From the NCBI RefSeq assembly GCF_963678635.1, contig NC_087068.1, positions 54,840,467 to 54,904,466 on the forward strand: 64,000 bases of DNA, read 5' to 3'. The position numbers were made by a program, and so were the translations under genes. The number at the start of each line of letters is the position of its first letter. The first letter of the stretch is position 1. The notes beneath the pieces were generated by a model. That model saw only the letters and a program-made list of their open reading frames with translations. It was not told the DNA's origin and searched no databases. Shown piece by piece: positions 41,406 to 53,127 of this stretch. Origin of the DNA: Symsagittifera roscoffensis. Its lineage: Eukaryota; Xenacoelomorpha; Acoela; Convolutidae.

Positions 41406-42534
41406 AAAGACCCAAATTAAGACCCATTTAAAACAGCAAACAATGTTCAGTTGCTGTTCAATAAGCCCGAAATATTCTCGCTATTGTTTTTTAAAAGGTT
41501 TGCTTTATGAAAGTGTTCAAAAAATTGAAAATTAGAGATTTGACTTATTTTCAACTTAGTCTATATTTTAAAGTGATTGCGAAAAATATGCATCCTGAAT
41601 TTCGAGTATGCCTTGAATTTATTTCGCGTGTTAGATTCCAAAAACAAAAAGAGTAATAGTATCAGGGTAAAGCTGGTGAATGTTCTGGCTGCTTCTAGCT
41701 TCTAACCGTCTATGAGCTAGTTAATGCAGAGAAAAAAAATGGAATGAAATTTCCGAAAATGAGAAGAAAAGGAGTCAAGTTTTTGAGCACCTGTGATGAA
41801 AAAACTCTCGTCGTGAAAGGTGTGTATAGGATAAAGTGTTTTGACTCACTTCAATCTGGAACGATTACCGAGCTGGATTAATTAGCTGCCGACACTTCTT
41901 GTTGAAAGAAATCTGGAAAAATTGCGCAAACTAATTTCCATATATTACTCAAATCACGTTGGCCATCAACTAAAAATGTGTGCCGAAACAGAACAAAACA
42001 AAAACGGCGATTTTTGGAGGGGAACGATGTAAACTTCTTGTCTAGTTACACAATTTTTGATCTGAACCAAAAGGTTAACTTGAATTTGGAAATGATTCTG
42101 AAACAATTAAATTGCGGCGCCTGACATATGCGTTTCTACAAAAAGTAGAACAGTTCCGGGTTGACCAAAAAGCCAGTCATACAATTTTAATTTATGGAAA
42201 TATGCTAACCATATACTTTCATGCAGTTCGATAAGAATAGAAAATTGAATGAAAGCTCTATGATTAGAGATTTTTGATATATAGAAGTTTTAAGACTAGA
42301 TTTTTTCCATAGACTAAAAAACTTGACATTTTCTTAAGTTTAATAAAACTTTTGAGTTGTGGTTGTAACCGATTACAACTGACGAAGACTTTGGTTTTAC
42401 TCAAAACGTGAGTCACCAAGGTTGGACGGTCTTGTATTTACAATGCATAGTAAGAAAACATTTCGTTGAAAAGTTGATGACATCATTGTAGCAAAATGTT
42501 TGATTTTTGTTTAGTTTGTATTTTTTCGGTGCAT
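41406..42534. other. GPCR intron 3, unassigned part
   Basis: No gene or element recognised. Confidence 0.5.
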
Positions 42535-42930
42535 ATACAAAACAATCCCATACAAAACAGTCCAACACAAAATAGTCCAAAATTATTTAACGAAGGAAAA
42601 CAACTGTCCGATACAAAACAGTCCGGTTTAAGGTCGCCGGTGGGCGCGCTGTGCGCGGGTCGCCGCTAGGTGGCGATAACCGGCTCTAATTAGTTACTCG
42701 TATTCAGTTCTGCCCTCTGTTGGCAAGATCGCAACTGAGGCGGTCACTATTTTGTTGTTTATGTTTGTTGATAAAAGGACAATTCTCGGCCTCCCGTTTT
42801 GTTAGAGCAATTATTACTTGGGGTTGTTTTTTGGACTGTTTTGTATTGGACTGTTTTTTCGTTCAATTTCATACTTTTTCGGACTGCTTTTGTTGGTCTG
42901 TTTTCTATGGGACTGATTTGTACAGACACA
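42535..42930. repeat. Foldback element with ACAAAACAGTCC repeats at both ends
   Basis: The left 85 bp carry four or five ACAAAACAGTCC-like units. The right 130 bp carry the inverted form GGACTGTTTTGT several times. The core (about 42635-42800) is GC-richer and contains GGTGGGCGCGCTGTGCGCGG and a TAGGTGGCGATA segment unlike its surroundings. No ORF of note; the 82-codon frame reads through the right repeats. Confidence 0.7.
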
Positions 42931-43532
42931 ACAATTTTTTTATAGAATTAGATTATGCATTTGTATGACTTGTATTTTGGTTTATGGAGTTCAAACCGGG
43001 GTAATACAGGTTTACGCTTTTTTGGTTTTTCAGAACAATTTTGAAGAGCTGCCATAAATGACACACATCTCGTTAAGATTTTACCTAAGTTTTAAGCAGC
43101 ATAAAAAAGATTTATATTGATTGTTTAGCATTAATAATCATAGACGTTGAAAGGTTACTTTCTAGAGAAAAACCTTCGATTTCAATGACAAGAAATTTTT
43201 TTTTCCTATTTTGTAAAATGAGTTTAAGTATATTTGGCAGCCTTGAACTTAGGAGTGTATTCTACGTTCACCCTTTTCCGATAAAACAGTGCGATTGACT
43301 TAAGTTTATAACTGTTTTCCACGACCTTAACTGAATTTTTTTAACAAAAAATATAGCGAAATGAGAATCATGACCTGAGGGCTATAATATGATATCGCAC
43401 TGGATTTCCTATGGGATTTTTTCGAGGTTACTCGAACCATGCTGGAAAAAAAATGCCTTAGGTCTTGTGAGCTTTTTTTCCTATCTTTTTTGTTCACAAA
43501 TATCCGATTGTTACAAAAATTGGTATGCGGAT

Positions 43533-43928
43533 CAGGGGCGGATTTAGGGGGGGGGGCGGACCCCCCCCCCCCCCCTCAGGGATTCGACACACTGCCGACC
43601 CAAAGGGTCCCCCTTTGGTACTTTTTAGGAAATCCATTTTTGGCCGACTGACCCTAAGTTTTTTCTAAAGGCGCCTTGGGCACCAATAATACTAACTCAG
43701 AGGGGGAGCGCGCGCCAAAAAAAACGCATTTTTTTGTCAAAATTTTTCGAAAAGTGCCCAAAAACGGCTTTTTTTAACCGGTTTTTCAAAAATTTGCCAA
43801 AACAGCGTCTCTTTAGTGCTTAGGAGAGCTCGGAAAATCAATTTTATCGACCTAAAAAAAAGGTCGTCAAAATTTTCGAAATTTTTTCGAAAACCCGCCC
43901 CCTCGAGAAAATCCTAGATCCGCCCCTG
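43533..43928 (-). mobile_element. hAT-type MITE, complete, with 8-bp duplication
   Basis: 396 bp, CAGGGGCGGATTTAGG to CCTAGATCCGCCCCTG, flanked by the perfect 8-bp repeat ATGCGGAT (43525-43532, 43929-43936). It contains a long G/C run at 43550-43575. It lies in GPCR intron 3. Confidence 0.93.
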
Positions 43929-43936
43929 ATGCGGAT

Positions 43937-44504
43937 TAATTGGGTCATGGCAAACTTTTTTTGTCTTCATACTTAACCCTGTAAGATTCCTTATTACTCC
44001 ATAAAATTGTTAGTTAAGTGAAGTGGGGGGGGGGGGAGAGTCGTTTTATGTATTTCCCACTCCATGAACAAAAATTTGCACTGGTAAATCATAAGATGAA
44101 TAACATTTTTAGGCAAAAAAACTGAATATTGCTCCCTCCTACCCCGGGTTGACCTCCATAGACTAAAAGTGCTAATCTTACAATTGCATAAACTAAATCT
44201 ATGAAAAAATACATGTCATACATATTTCATACATTTTGCTAAAAAGGTGTCATTGAATTGTCGAAGAACTTTTTTCTTGCTTTGGCATAAAATTCGGTGT
44301 ATCGTATTAATTATACTTTATGTCCTCTACCTCGTGTAAAATGGTCGTTTAAATTGCCCATTAAACACTGTAGGGAAGATGATGATGATGATAGTTTGTT
44401 TGTTGGTTAGCGTATTCACTCAATCAGAAACGAGATGTTTACATGCAGCGCCAATCAGTTTTAATCCAAAATAAATATGCAGCGGAAGATATCAACTTGG
44501 TCTA
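43937..44504. other. GPCR intron 3, end region
   Basis: No element recognised; a G-run lies at about 44024-44036 and a GAT microsatellite at about 44380. Confidence 0.5.
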
Positions 44505-44695
44505 AGGGGGGGGGGGGGGGGGGGTTGGGTGTTCGTGGTTGTAACCAATGGGTGGGGGAGGGGGAGGGAGGTATTCGTGGTTGTAACCAATGGGTGGAGG
44601 GGGGGGTATTCGTGGTTGTAACCAATGGGTGGGGGAGGGGGGGGGGGTATTTGTGGTTGTAGCCAATGGGTGGCGGAGGGGAAGGGGTGTTAACT
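44505..44695. repeat. G-rich minisatellite just before GPCR exon 4
   Basis: Four units of 36-42 bp, each GTATTCGTGGTTGTAACCAA TGGGTGG followed by a G-run, start near 44530, 44571, 44606 and 44647, after an 18-nt G-run. The tract ends about 25 bp before the splice acceptor of exon 4. Many GGGG runs in the sense RNA could form G-quadruplexes. Confidence 0.9.
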
Positions 44696-44719
44696 TGATC
44701 CAATAATTATTTTGTGTAG

Positions 44720-44913
44720 GCAGCGGCCATCTGCTATGCAATCACGGGGTGTCTGTGCACAACTGACTTTGTCTTCTTCGGATACCACCCTCTCAACAAA
44801 CGAGTCTGGTTCAGCAACGTCGTCAGGGGCACCAGACTGGAGAGATTCTACTCAATCTACGCAGTGCTTTTGTTCGCTCTAGTTCCATTGATCGCTTTCA
44901 TTTTCTTTCAAGT
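44720..44913 (+). CDS. GPCR exon 4 (TM4-TM5)
   Basis: It follows TTTTGTGTAG. It encodes TM4 (AAAICYAITGCLC), an extracellular loop with Cys, and TM5 (YAVLLFALVPLIAFIFFQV). The donor GTACAT after 44913 leaves phase 2, matching an exon 5 start at 45220. The alternative pair, donor GTGCAT after 44935 and acceptor before 45227 (both phase 0), adds a few basic residues; both give a sensible third intracellular loop. Confidence 0.75.
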
Positions 44914-45219
44914 GTACATCAGAAAGAAACGGCAAGTGCATAAGTTTCTACGACAAGTCCTTTCAAATTCTTTCAAAAAAATTTAAAACGGTTGTCGGCT
45001 TAACTGTTTGAAATACTATTGAAAAAATAAAAAATATATCCAAAATTTATAAATTTAATATAAACCTGATTTTCTTGCTCTTTTCTCATAGAAATTTCAG
45101 AAAAACATCGTAAAATCGAAATTTCCCCAAACTTTTTTTGTGAAGTTAAAAACATAACTGACTAACTAATTAATTGGAACTTTTTTAAACAGCTTTTTGA
45201 ACTCTTTGCTTTGTTCTAG

Positions 45220-45718
45220 GCGACAGAAACTTCGTCGTAACCAGATTGAAAACGAACACGAAGAAACTGTCATGTCTCAAATCGGGGCTCTATCCGGGAG
45301 CTACAACCTGCTCATAATCTGCAGTCGTTTCTTCACGGGAACCCATGGCTATCTTCACTTTCTCGAACCGAGATTGGAAGACGACTTCAACTACAATATG
45401 CTGTCTGTTTTTAGCTTACATATGTCTAAATTTTTACTTGCCATCTATTTCTCGCTCACTTTTTTCATCTACGCCCGAAGCGAAAGTTTATTCCGAGAAC
45501 AATTCACAGAAATTATAAAATGTGTTCGCAAACGAAGGAAAAAAGTGCCAGAAACAGATAATTCGGAATCTTTGCTCACACAGCCGAAAGACAGCGAGTG
45601 TCAAGTTAGACGATCTTTGAAGGTGCTATTTAAACTAGAAGATCGGCCAACTGGGAAGGCGTCTAGAAGAACGCGGAAAGTTAACCTGCATGCAAGAACT
45701 GACACTGAAGTTGTGTGA
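45220..45718 (+). CDS. GPCR exon 5 (TM6-TM7 and C terminus)
   Basis: It follows TTGTTCTAG. It encodes a charged third-loop segment (LRRNQIENEHEE), TM6 (GSYNLLIICSRFF), TM7 (FSLHMSKFLLAIYFSLTFFI) ending in FFIYA, a helix-8-like segment and a Ser/Lys/Arg-rich cytoplasmic tail of about 75 residues. The stop is TGA. ATG-initiated frames starting at 45197 lie partly in the intron and do not mark the true start. Confidence 0.8.
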
Positions 45719-45737
45719 AAAAATGCCAAATTTTGTC

Positions 45738-45743
45738 AATAAA
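45738..45743 (+). terminator. Polyadenylation signal of the GPCR gene
   Basis: AATAAA lies 20 bases after the GPCR stop codon. Confidence 0.6.
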
Positions 45744-45784
45744 TTAATTAAAAGTGTCATCATGTATTCGCAAATTATTTAGTA

Positions 45785-45958
45785 AGTAGGGCGGATCTAA
45801 GATTTTTTTCGGGGGGGGGGGGGAGCGTGTCGGAATTTCAAAAATTCAATAATGGAAACTTAGTCAACCTTTTAAGGCCTATCAAATTGATTTTACGAGC
45901 TCTTTCAAAACACTACAGTACACAATCCCCCCACCCCCTAAATTAGCTGCTGGTAAAC
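45785..45958 (+). mobile_element. Shortened hAT-type MITE
   Basis: GGGCGGATCTAAGATTTTTT at the left and CCCCACCCCCTAAATTAGCTGCTG at the right match the family ends; the middle is mostly deleted. No clear target duplication. Confidence 0.65.
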
Positions 45959-46557
45959 TGACAATTTTCTTGTCAAGCTAGTCTGTAAAATTTTGTCCCT
46001 GGTGTTGAAATTAGGAAATCGAAATAGTATCGCCGCCAAGAAATTAGATATATCGTTTAATGGTGTAAGTTAGCTTTTTTTATAACTTCCTGAAGCAAAA
46101 ACTATTCCTAATTGGTGTCTACAATAGGTATCGAGAAAGAAGATATTTGGTTTCAAAATGGAAATTTGAATTTATTTTTTCCTGCGGTAAAAATTATATT
46201 TTAATTGAACTATCAGTCAAAGTGGCAAAATGATCATTAATTTTGGTTAATCAGGTAGCAATTATTTTGCAAATTCCCTCAGACTAAAAAAAATTGCGCT
46301 AGCCAGAATATAGACAGAGAATATAAAATTGCTTGAGTCTAAAAATTGAGGTATCAAGTCTTGATTTAGTTCGAATAACATTATTAGATTAAAATATTTT
46401 TGTTAAATTGTGTTGAACAGATTAATTTAAAACTATTTTGATGCAGTTTTTTGAAATTTATTGAGACATTCAGAAAGTTGAAATTATGGTAGCTATGTGA
46501 ATCATTTCATCTAAATCATTATACTGTAAGCAATGAATTTAACAAGCGTTGCTGATT
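45959..46557. other. Non-coding stretch
   Basis: Nothing recognised. Confidence 0.5.
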
Positions 46558-47060
46558 TGTAAAAAGACTGCCCGTATATCAGGGCAAAGCCCTGAACGTT
46601 CCGACTGCCCCCTAATCCATATCAAATAGTATTTAGGAAAAGAAAATATTGAAAAACTATAAACATAGGGCAATATCAAAGAACAAGTGTGAAAATATTA
46701 GTCACACGAGATTAAGACGGCTAATTAACTTAGCGAGCTTCAAATGAAATTAGAACAATTATGTTGTGCGGGATAATTCATCACGCATAAATAATTCGCG
46801 TTACGCTTTCCCGTTTCGATTCGCGTTACGATAAAATAGTCCCGAGCATGGCTAAAATGTCAGTTTTCAAACCCCCAGAATTTTGCAAAAAAAATATCAG
46901 AGGTAAAATATCTTTTAGTATTTGATTTCAGGGAGTGAATATCTTCAATAGGGCATATTTATTTGTCAAAACTATTATTTCGATTGAGGCCAAATTGACT
47001 GAAAAAAAACCAGAACACGCATAAAAAATTCAGTTTTCTTCGAAAATCGGAACAAAAAAG
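46558..47060 (+). repeat. Repeat family B, diverged copy
   Basis: It begins AAAGACTGCCCGTATATCAG with the CAGGGCAAAGCCCTG hairpin and CGACTGCCCC, then carries degraded AACCCCCAGAATTTTGC and CGAGCATGG-type segments, ending near CGAAAATCGGAACAAAAA. Confidence 0.65.
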
Positions 47061-47354
47061 GCCGGAACAATTTCGCAGCATCAGCATTTTGTTTGTGAAA
47101 AACTATCAAATAGATTTTGTTGATCAAAATATTTCAACTGAAGTTTCAGTTTACCTATTCTTTGAAAAACTGTGATTAAATACACTACAATAATAAATAT
47201 TTCATTTTAAAAAAATTCCTTCAAAAAGGCATTTTTTATCAATTGGAAGAAGAGTTTTCATAGCTCCCCTTCTAGATCATATTGGTCAAACAACAACCCT
47301 AACAGAAAATTAAGCTTTCACATACTGAAAAACAGCGTATAAAAACAGTTGAAA

Positions 47355-47747
47355 TCAGGGGCGGAACTAAGATCTTCTTTAGGTGGGCCGTCTGAAGTTT
47401 CGTCGAGCTTTTTTTCGATTGACTCAATTGAGTTTCCGAGCTCTTCCAAAGCATTAAAAAGACCCTGTTTTGTCCAAATATTCTGCGCCGCAGTCAAAAT
47501 CTCAAAAAACAGGCCAAAAAAGCGTTTTTTGCACTTTTTGGAAAATTTGGACCGAAAAACGATTGTTTTTCGGCGCGTGCTTCTTTCTCAAAATTGTTGA
47601 ATGTAGGCAAAAATAGCAAAAATTTCAGGTTGCGTCAGCCAAAAATGCATATTATAAAATAATACAAAGGAAGACATTTTGTGTCGGCATTGATCGAATC
47701 CCTGAGGGGGAAAAAGGCACATCCGCCCCCCGCTAAGACTGCTACTG
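47355..47747 (+). mobile_element. hAT-type MITE, diverged full-length copy
   Basis: 393 bp from CAGGGGCGGAACTAAG to CTAAGACTGCTACTG. The flanks GTTGAAAT and ATTGAAAA are a decayed 8-bp duplication. The 83-codon frame inside is not a gene. Confidence 0.8.
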
Positions 47748-48489
47748 ATTGAAAAAGGAAATTTTCACAGTTCATTCTGCAGTTCCGCATTTTGTTTATA
47801 TCAAACAAAAATAAAAAAAATTAAAAATATCAAATTTAAAAAAAAAGAAACATTCCCTCCCACAATCCTCTCAACTAAACAATGAAAGTTTTCATCTTTT
47901 AATAGGTTTTGTTTTCTTCGAATAGGTTATCTCAACTTAGATATCTTAGAGAATACAACACGCCAAACACGCTACACGTTTATGCTATTATGGCAAGCAT
48001 TCACTACCCAAATTTGAAATATCGCAGATAGAATTTCTTTTAACGTTCAACTCATAGTTGAAACAATTCTTAGACTTGAAGGAGAAAATTGCAAAAAATT
48101 TATCCCACCTTCACCAAAACGAAACAAGAAAAATGAGTCTTAGTTGTATCAAAAATACAGTACCGTTTGTACAAAAATTAGAGGAATGAAATGGAATTTT
48201 TCTATGACAAGTACTGTTCTACCCCTAGTAAAAGTGCGTTTACTTTTCTTTTACAGAAGAAATGTTTAAACCCATGTCTTTATGAAGTATCGGGGATTTT
48301 TTACAGTATCTGAGAACTTTCTACAACCTCACGTTCACTCAGAAGTTTAAAACAAAGGCATGCAATTTCATCTTCAACAAAACATGCTAACCATTTTAAG
48401 TTTCTCTTAAGTTTGGATTGTATAATCGGAAAAATTTTTCCAATACATTCATGAAAACGGCTTTAGTGAAGACAAGGGTGCTTTTATCT
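47748..48489. other. Non-coding stretch
   Basis: Nothing recognised. The segment around 47940-48330 resembles 50240-50640 (AACACGCTACGCATTAG, AAAGTGCNTTTACNTTC, AAGTATCNGNGATTTTTTACAGTA), an old duplication or shared repeat. Confidence 0.5.
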
Positions 48490-49453
48490 TTATTCTTCTT
48501 TGCTGATTTGGATTCCACAAATAAATAGCCAAATCACTGAAAATTGGTCCGAATGTAGTTGAATTGGTGGAATTCGCAACACCATTTTGTGGAAACCAGA
48601 AAAAAAACCATAAAAAAGGCATAGTAAAACTGAGCTGTTGCGGAATCGGCAACTTCGGCGGAATCCGCAGTGTGTAAGCTGAATTCGCAAAATTTATGTG
48701 GAATCCGCAATTGTTTGCTGATTCCGGTACCATACATGACATGACACACGTCTTGAATTTTAATTTGAACCTAATTTGAAGATCATCAGCAAGACTGTTC
48801 AACAGGTTAATCTTTTTTACTGCCAACAATTTGAACTTAACGACTAAATCTCAAACACTGAAAGAATGACCACCTTTCCGGTCTGAAATACTGCGAGAAT
48901 GAAAACAATTTGAGGTAGATTGTTTTATGGATTATAATGCAGAATTATTAATAAATTCCATTTATTTCAAACGCAAAAGGGTTACATCGACAGTTTTGGT
49001 TCAAGGTTTAAAAAATAAAAATTGACTCCACTGAAATGGTTTTATTTCCTGCTCTTAGTTTTAGCTTCTGCTAGATAAAAACTCTAGCTATAGCTCTTAA
49101 ATATTTGCGCAAGGGAAAGACTAGTTTAGGTCAGAATAACAAACAAAATTGCGATCAATTTAGTTTTGTGGAATTTGCTTACATTTTGCAGATTCTGCAA
49201 AAATTTTGCAAAATTCGCTTATTTTGTGGAATCCGGAATAATTAGCCAAAATAGCTCGTTGCAGAATCTGCAATAAGAAACCAATATGCCGACAAATTTT
49301 ACGTCACTAGCATTTGTACACGGAATCTAAGAAATTTTTGCAAGTGGAATTCACTTAAATTTTGGATCAAGCATAAATATTTGTTGCTGGGATTCGGGAA
49401 CAAACCGACACTAAATTGTGCAATTATCTGAAGCACATTTTGGCCTCGTAATG
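48490..49453 (-). mobile_element. Family C TIR element, decayed
   Basis: The left part (48500-48726) matches the right half of the 29132-29789 element in reverse, with diverged GGAATCCGCAA units. The right part (49170-49453) matches the left half and ends TTTGGCCTCGTAATG. The left terminus itself is not recognisable. Confidence 0.55.
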
Positions 49454-51489
49454 CTACGATATTTAAAATCTGACGTTTTTTTTTGGAAAAAGTAACCTTT
49501 TGTCAAATTTTAAGAGAAGATCTTTGACGCTTCTTTTTGATCAGATTGATCAGAAATTGGCCTGAAATTTTTAATTTTTTAAATTTTCACCTACTGAAAA
49601 CAACATATAAAAACTGTTGAATTTGTAATTTTTCCAAAACAATTTTCAGAGACTCAATTTTCTTAAATCAAACGAAATTGATAAAAATTTCAAAAAGAGA
49701 AAACTTTGAGCACAAAAAAATCAACCCTCATATGCGACAACAATTATAAAGTGAAACAAAGATAGCCGGTTACTGTGCAAGTAGCACAGAATGTTCCGAC
49801 CACATTCATTTGAACAAATGTTTTTTTATTTTTTCTTTTGTTCAATTCAGTGTCAGTTTTAGTGTGTGATGTTGTTGTTTCAGAAATTCAAAGCCCCCAA
49901 AAAATTTATTGCCAAGTTGATATTTAGTTGATATTTTTCAAACTAATTTTCTTTAAAGTTAAATTGAGGCTTTTTGGCCTAAAAGTCCAGTAAAACTTAT
50001 TTTTGCATAGAACGATTGTTACTCGATTGCTTTACTCGCTCGACATTGAACGAAAAATCAAATATTTAAGCTTATTTTTCCTGACACTTGGGCAATCACA
50101 AAAAAATGTCAATTGAATCATGGCTGAAAGCACCTTAATTTAGCACATCACTTGACCATTTCGGTGATTGGTTTTGGTACATGAATAAGCTTGAAAATTA
50201 AATACTCAAACTGACCCGAATTAAAAGTTCCTCTTTTTTAGTGTGAGGTTTTTCAATTAGTTCACCTCAAAACAGAAATATCAGCTAAAACAGCACGCTG
50301 AACACGCTACGCATTAGTATTATTACAGCACACTTCAATTACTCCTAATTGTAGGTTCGCAGATGGAATTTTTTTTCATTTTGCACTCATAGTTTCAACA
50401 ATTTTTTGACTATTTTAAGAAATTAAATTAAATTTCTAATTAGATTAATTTTTGGGGATTGAAATTGAATTTTTCTATCCCGAATACTATTCCAGTGCAC
50501 GCAAAAGTGCTTTTACCTTCCTTAGATAGAAAATATTTAAGTCCAAGTCATCATGAAGTATCAGAGATTTTTTTACAGTACCTGAGATTTTTTTGCAAGT
50601 TCATTATAAAGTCGTACAATTTGATCTTCAGCAAAAAATGATGACCATTTAATGCTTTTAGATAAACTTCTTGTAGAGCAAGCGCCAACAAAGTTCTGAA
50701 ATCGGACTGATTGAAGTAGAAATAAGTCAGACACTAGATGAGCGCGCAGAATATTAAGAAAAACAAGCAACGTTTGTTTGTTTTAACCGTTGACAGATTT
50801 TTAACTCAAAACTTTGAAATCTTTTTATTGTTTTTTTTCGGCTTTTTTTGTGTACTTGTTGCTTCTTTCATATAGTCTGTGACGTCTGTGATTGGATTCT
50901 TAAGCTACATTTAGTGACCTTTACTTTTTTGATAGATGAAAATTTTTTTTCCGGCCAGAATTTTTTTTCTTAAACTGCAAATGTTAACTTGTAAAATTTA
51001 TTAGAATTCAGGCAGTTTTACAAAAACTTGTGTGAACTCATGTATATATTCTGACCTGTTAAAAACCGTTATCTGAGCATACTTGTTATCTCTCGGCTAA
51101 AATAAGTTTTCGTAACTGTACTTTTATGTTATGCTATTTTGAAACAAATGGGACCGTTTATTGATTTTGGTACAGAAGCGATTGATTTATTTTTTAAATG
51201 AAAAAATGCGGTGGTACTAATCATCAAACTTTGATTACTGACAAGAAAAATTTGGTCTGAACAAAAGCAAACCAAGCTGAAACATTCCGTTTTTTTTCCT
51301 TCGAAAATTGGATTAAATACCTCCTTGTTAAATAAATGCAAATGACGTAGAAAGTTTAGCAATAGAAAAAATTATGTCTTGAATGGTTTTTGAAGCATCA
51401 ATTTTGAATCCTTAATGAAACATAATATTTCGGCGACATGTACCCGGGTCGAGGTGCTCACTTTATTTTTTGACTTTCAAGGTCGAACA
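49454..51489. other. Non-coding stretch
   Basis: No gene supported. 50240-50640 shares segments with 47940-48330, suggesting an old interspersed repeat. Confidence 0.5.
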
Positions 51490-51740
51490 CATGTGAGAAG
51501 AATAGTCGAGACAGGGGGTTTCGGTCGAGCGCAAACTCGAAACATACCTCGAGCACGGTCGAAAGATACCTCGAGCGCGGTCGAAACATACCTCGTGCAC
51601 GGTAGAAAGATACTTCGAACACGGTCGAGAGATACCTCGAGAGCGGTCGAAACATAACTCGAGCACGAAAGAAACATACCGAATTTTGGTTGAGACGGTC
51701 GAAACATTACGATGTTTGGTCGAGACGGTCAAAACATAAA
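51490..51740. repeat. ACCTCGAGCACGGTCGAAA minisatellite
   Basis: About ten imperfect units of roughly 22-24 bp, based on ATACCTCGAGCACGGTCGAA. All frames across it are open and give repetitive Arg/Ser-rich peptides, which explains the overlapping short ORFs on both strands. Confidence 0.9.
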
Positions 51741-51831
51741 ATGAGCTGATTACATCGACCCGGGTAGTTTTTCTCTGGTCAAAACACGATTGAAAAAACT
51801 ATAGTTCAAGGCGGATTCTCAAAACAAAATC

Positions 51832-52297
51832 AACAAGACTGCTCGTATCAGGGCGAAGTCCTGAATGTTCCGACTGCCTTTTAAAGTCTATGGAGCAGTA
51901 ATAACATAAAAAATTTAAATGTTACAAACATAAACTGAAAATTATTACCCCACACACCATATAGAGTACAAAATGATAAATTTTGCTCCTAGTTACAAAT
52001 CATTTATGGCAAATAAGCTTCCGTCAGCCAATTTGGAACGAATTAATAGCGCGAAGTATATCGCGCGTTAATTGTTCCAAATTGGCCAAAATGGCAATCT
52101 TTAAACCCCCATAACTTTATACAAAAGTACCACAGGTGAAATTTCTTTTGAAATTTAGGCTCACGACAACAATACCTTTTGCATGGCAACCAAAATGCGT
52201 CAAAATGGCGAGTTAAAAAAATGATTTTTGTCTGAAGAAAAAAAAACCACCCGAGCACAAATATTATGTTACTTTCGTTACAAAAGTTGGAACAAAA
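51832..52297 (+). repeat. Repeat family B copy
   Basis: It starts AACAAGACTGCTCGTATCAG and runs through CGACTGCC, ATATCGCGCGTTAATTG, CCAAATTGGCCAAAATGG and CCCCCATAACTT to CGAGCACAAATATTATGTTAC. Close to the copy at 29999. Confidence 0.8.
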
Positions 52298-52492
52298 AAC
52301 TTTTTAAAAAATAACAAAGATATTAGGTTGAGCACATTGCATTGAAAATGATTGTCAAACTATTCATACAACGGAAAATTGTTTATCAGTACAAAAAAGT
52401 TGCTGCTGTTTATTTTTTTTATAAAATTTGATGAAATCAAGTTTGTTTTAGAAACTGATTGAGCTTACAGAAAATTGTTCAAACACGCGAAG

Positions 52493-52498
52493 TTTATT
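52493..52498 (-). terminator. Polyadenylation signal of the minus-strand gene
   Basis: TTTATT on plus is AATAAA on minus, 24 bases after the stop of the terminal exon at 52522. Confidence 0.5.
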
Positions 52499-52521
52499 TA
52501 CTTTAACCGCTGAGAGAGTTG

Positions 52522-52704
52522 TTAACTCTTTGATAACTCTGTGTTAACTCTTAAACTCAAGAAATTAAATTTCCGACCTGTTTGTTGTTTCTTCTTCCTT
52601 TCTTTGTGACCTTGTGCCTTCTTCTTTTTAGCCTGTGGAGTCAGACTCACACTGGGACTAGTTTTTGTCTCATTCAAAGTTTTTTTCCTTCTAGAAGATT
52701 CCGG
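52522..52704 (-). CDS. Terminal exon of an unrecognised minus-strand gene
   Basis: On minus it follows TGGTTTGAATTTGCAG, is phase 0, and encodes 60 residues that are strikingly basic: PESSRRKKTLNE, then a Ser/Thr segment and AKKKKAQGHKERKKKQQ, which could be a nuclear localisation signal. It stops at 52522-52524 with a polyadenylation hexamer just beyond. An alternative donor (CAG before GTCGGA at 52578) would splice further left. Phase agrees with the exon at 58707-58910; the intron between them would be about 6 kb and contains the copia element in antisense. Confidence 0.6.
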   Translation of the reverse strand, partial: PESSRRKKTLNETKTSPSVSLTPQAKKKKAQGHKERKKKQQTGRKFNFLSLRVNTELSKS

Positions 52705-53089
52705 CTGCAAATTCAAACCACAACCAAATTCAATCATTATCATTTCGAACATTCGAGAACTTGTATGACCGAAAGTCGTCTTGTAGTTTTTATAAAACTA
52801 GAAGCACTATCCTTTTCTAAGCTCTAAGATAGTGGCATTTTTTAAGATGGTCAACCCAGAAATTTCACGAGTAGCTTGTAGCTTTCTTTCAGCAAAGATC
52901 CTTTTTTCATATTTGAATCATGCTTTAAATAAATCTTGGATGTCTCTCACTACCCCCTATGGTACCCAGTAACGAATTGTCCCCACCCCCTTGACATTTT
53001 GGACTGAACCAAAGATATGACGGCTCTACTTATTGTATTTTTGAAAAATATCACTTTTACTGATAATCGAGTTTAAAACCTTAAAATTA

Positions 53090-53127
53090 AACAAGGCTGC
53101 TCTGCTCGTAAATCAATGCAAAGTCCT
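53090..53127 (+). repeat. Family B left part, split by the copia insertion
   Basis: AACAAGGCTGCTCTGCTCGT...AAAGTCCT matches the first 40 bases of family B. The rest of the same copy resumes at 57663 after the copia element, with GTCCT repeated on both sides. Confidence 0.8.

Noticed and set aside
40942-41427. 161-codon minus-strand ORF
   Set aside because: It lies opposite GPCR exon 3 and an intronic hairpin and has no domain; the plus strand is coding there.
44461-44741. Pro-rich minus-strand ORFs with PPPPIGYNHEY repeats
   Set aside because: Translation of the G-rich minisatellite in a GPCR intron, not a gene.
51415-51732. Overlapping Arg/Ser-rich ORFs on both strands
   Set aside because: They are translations of a 22-24-bp minisatellite whose unit lacks stops in most frames.
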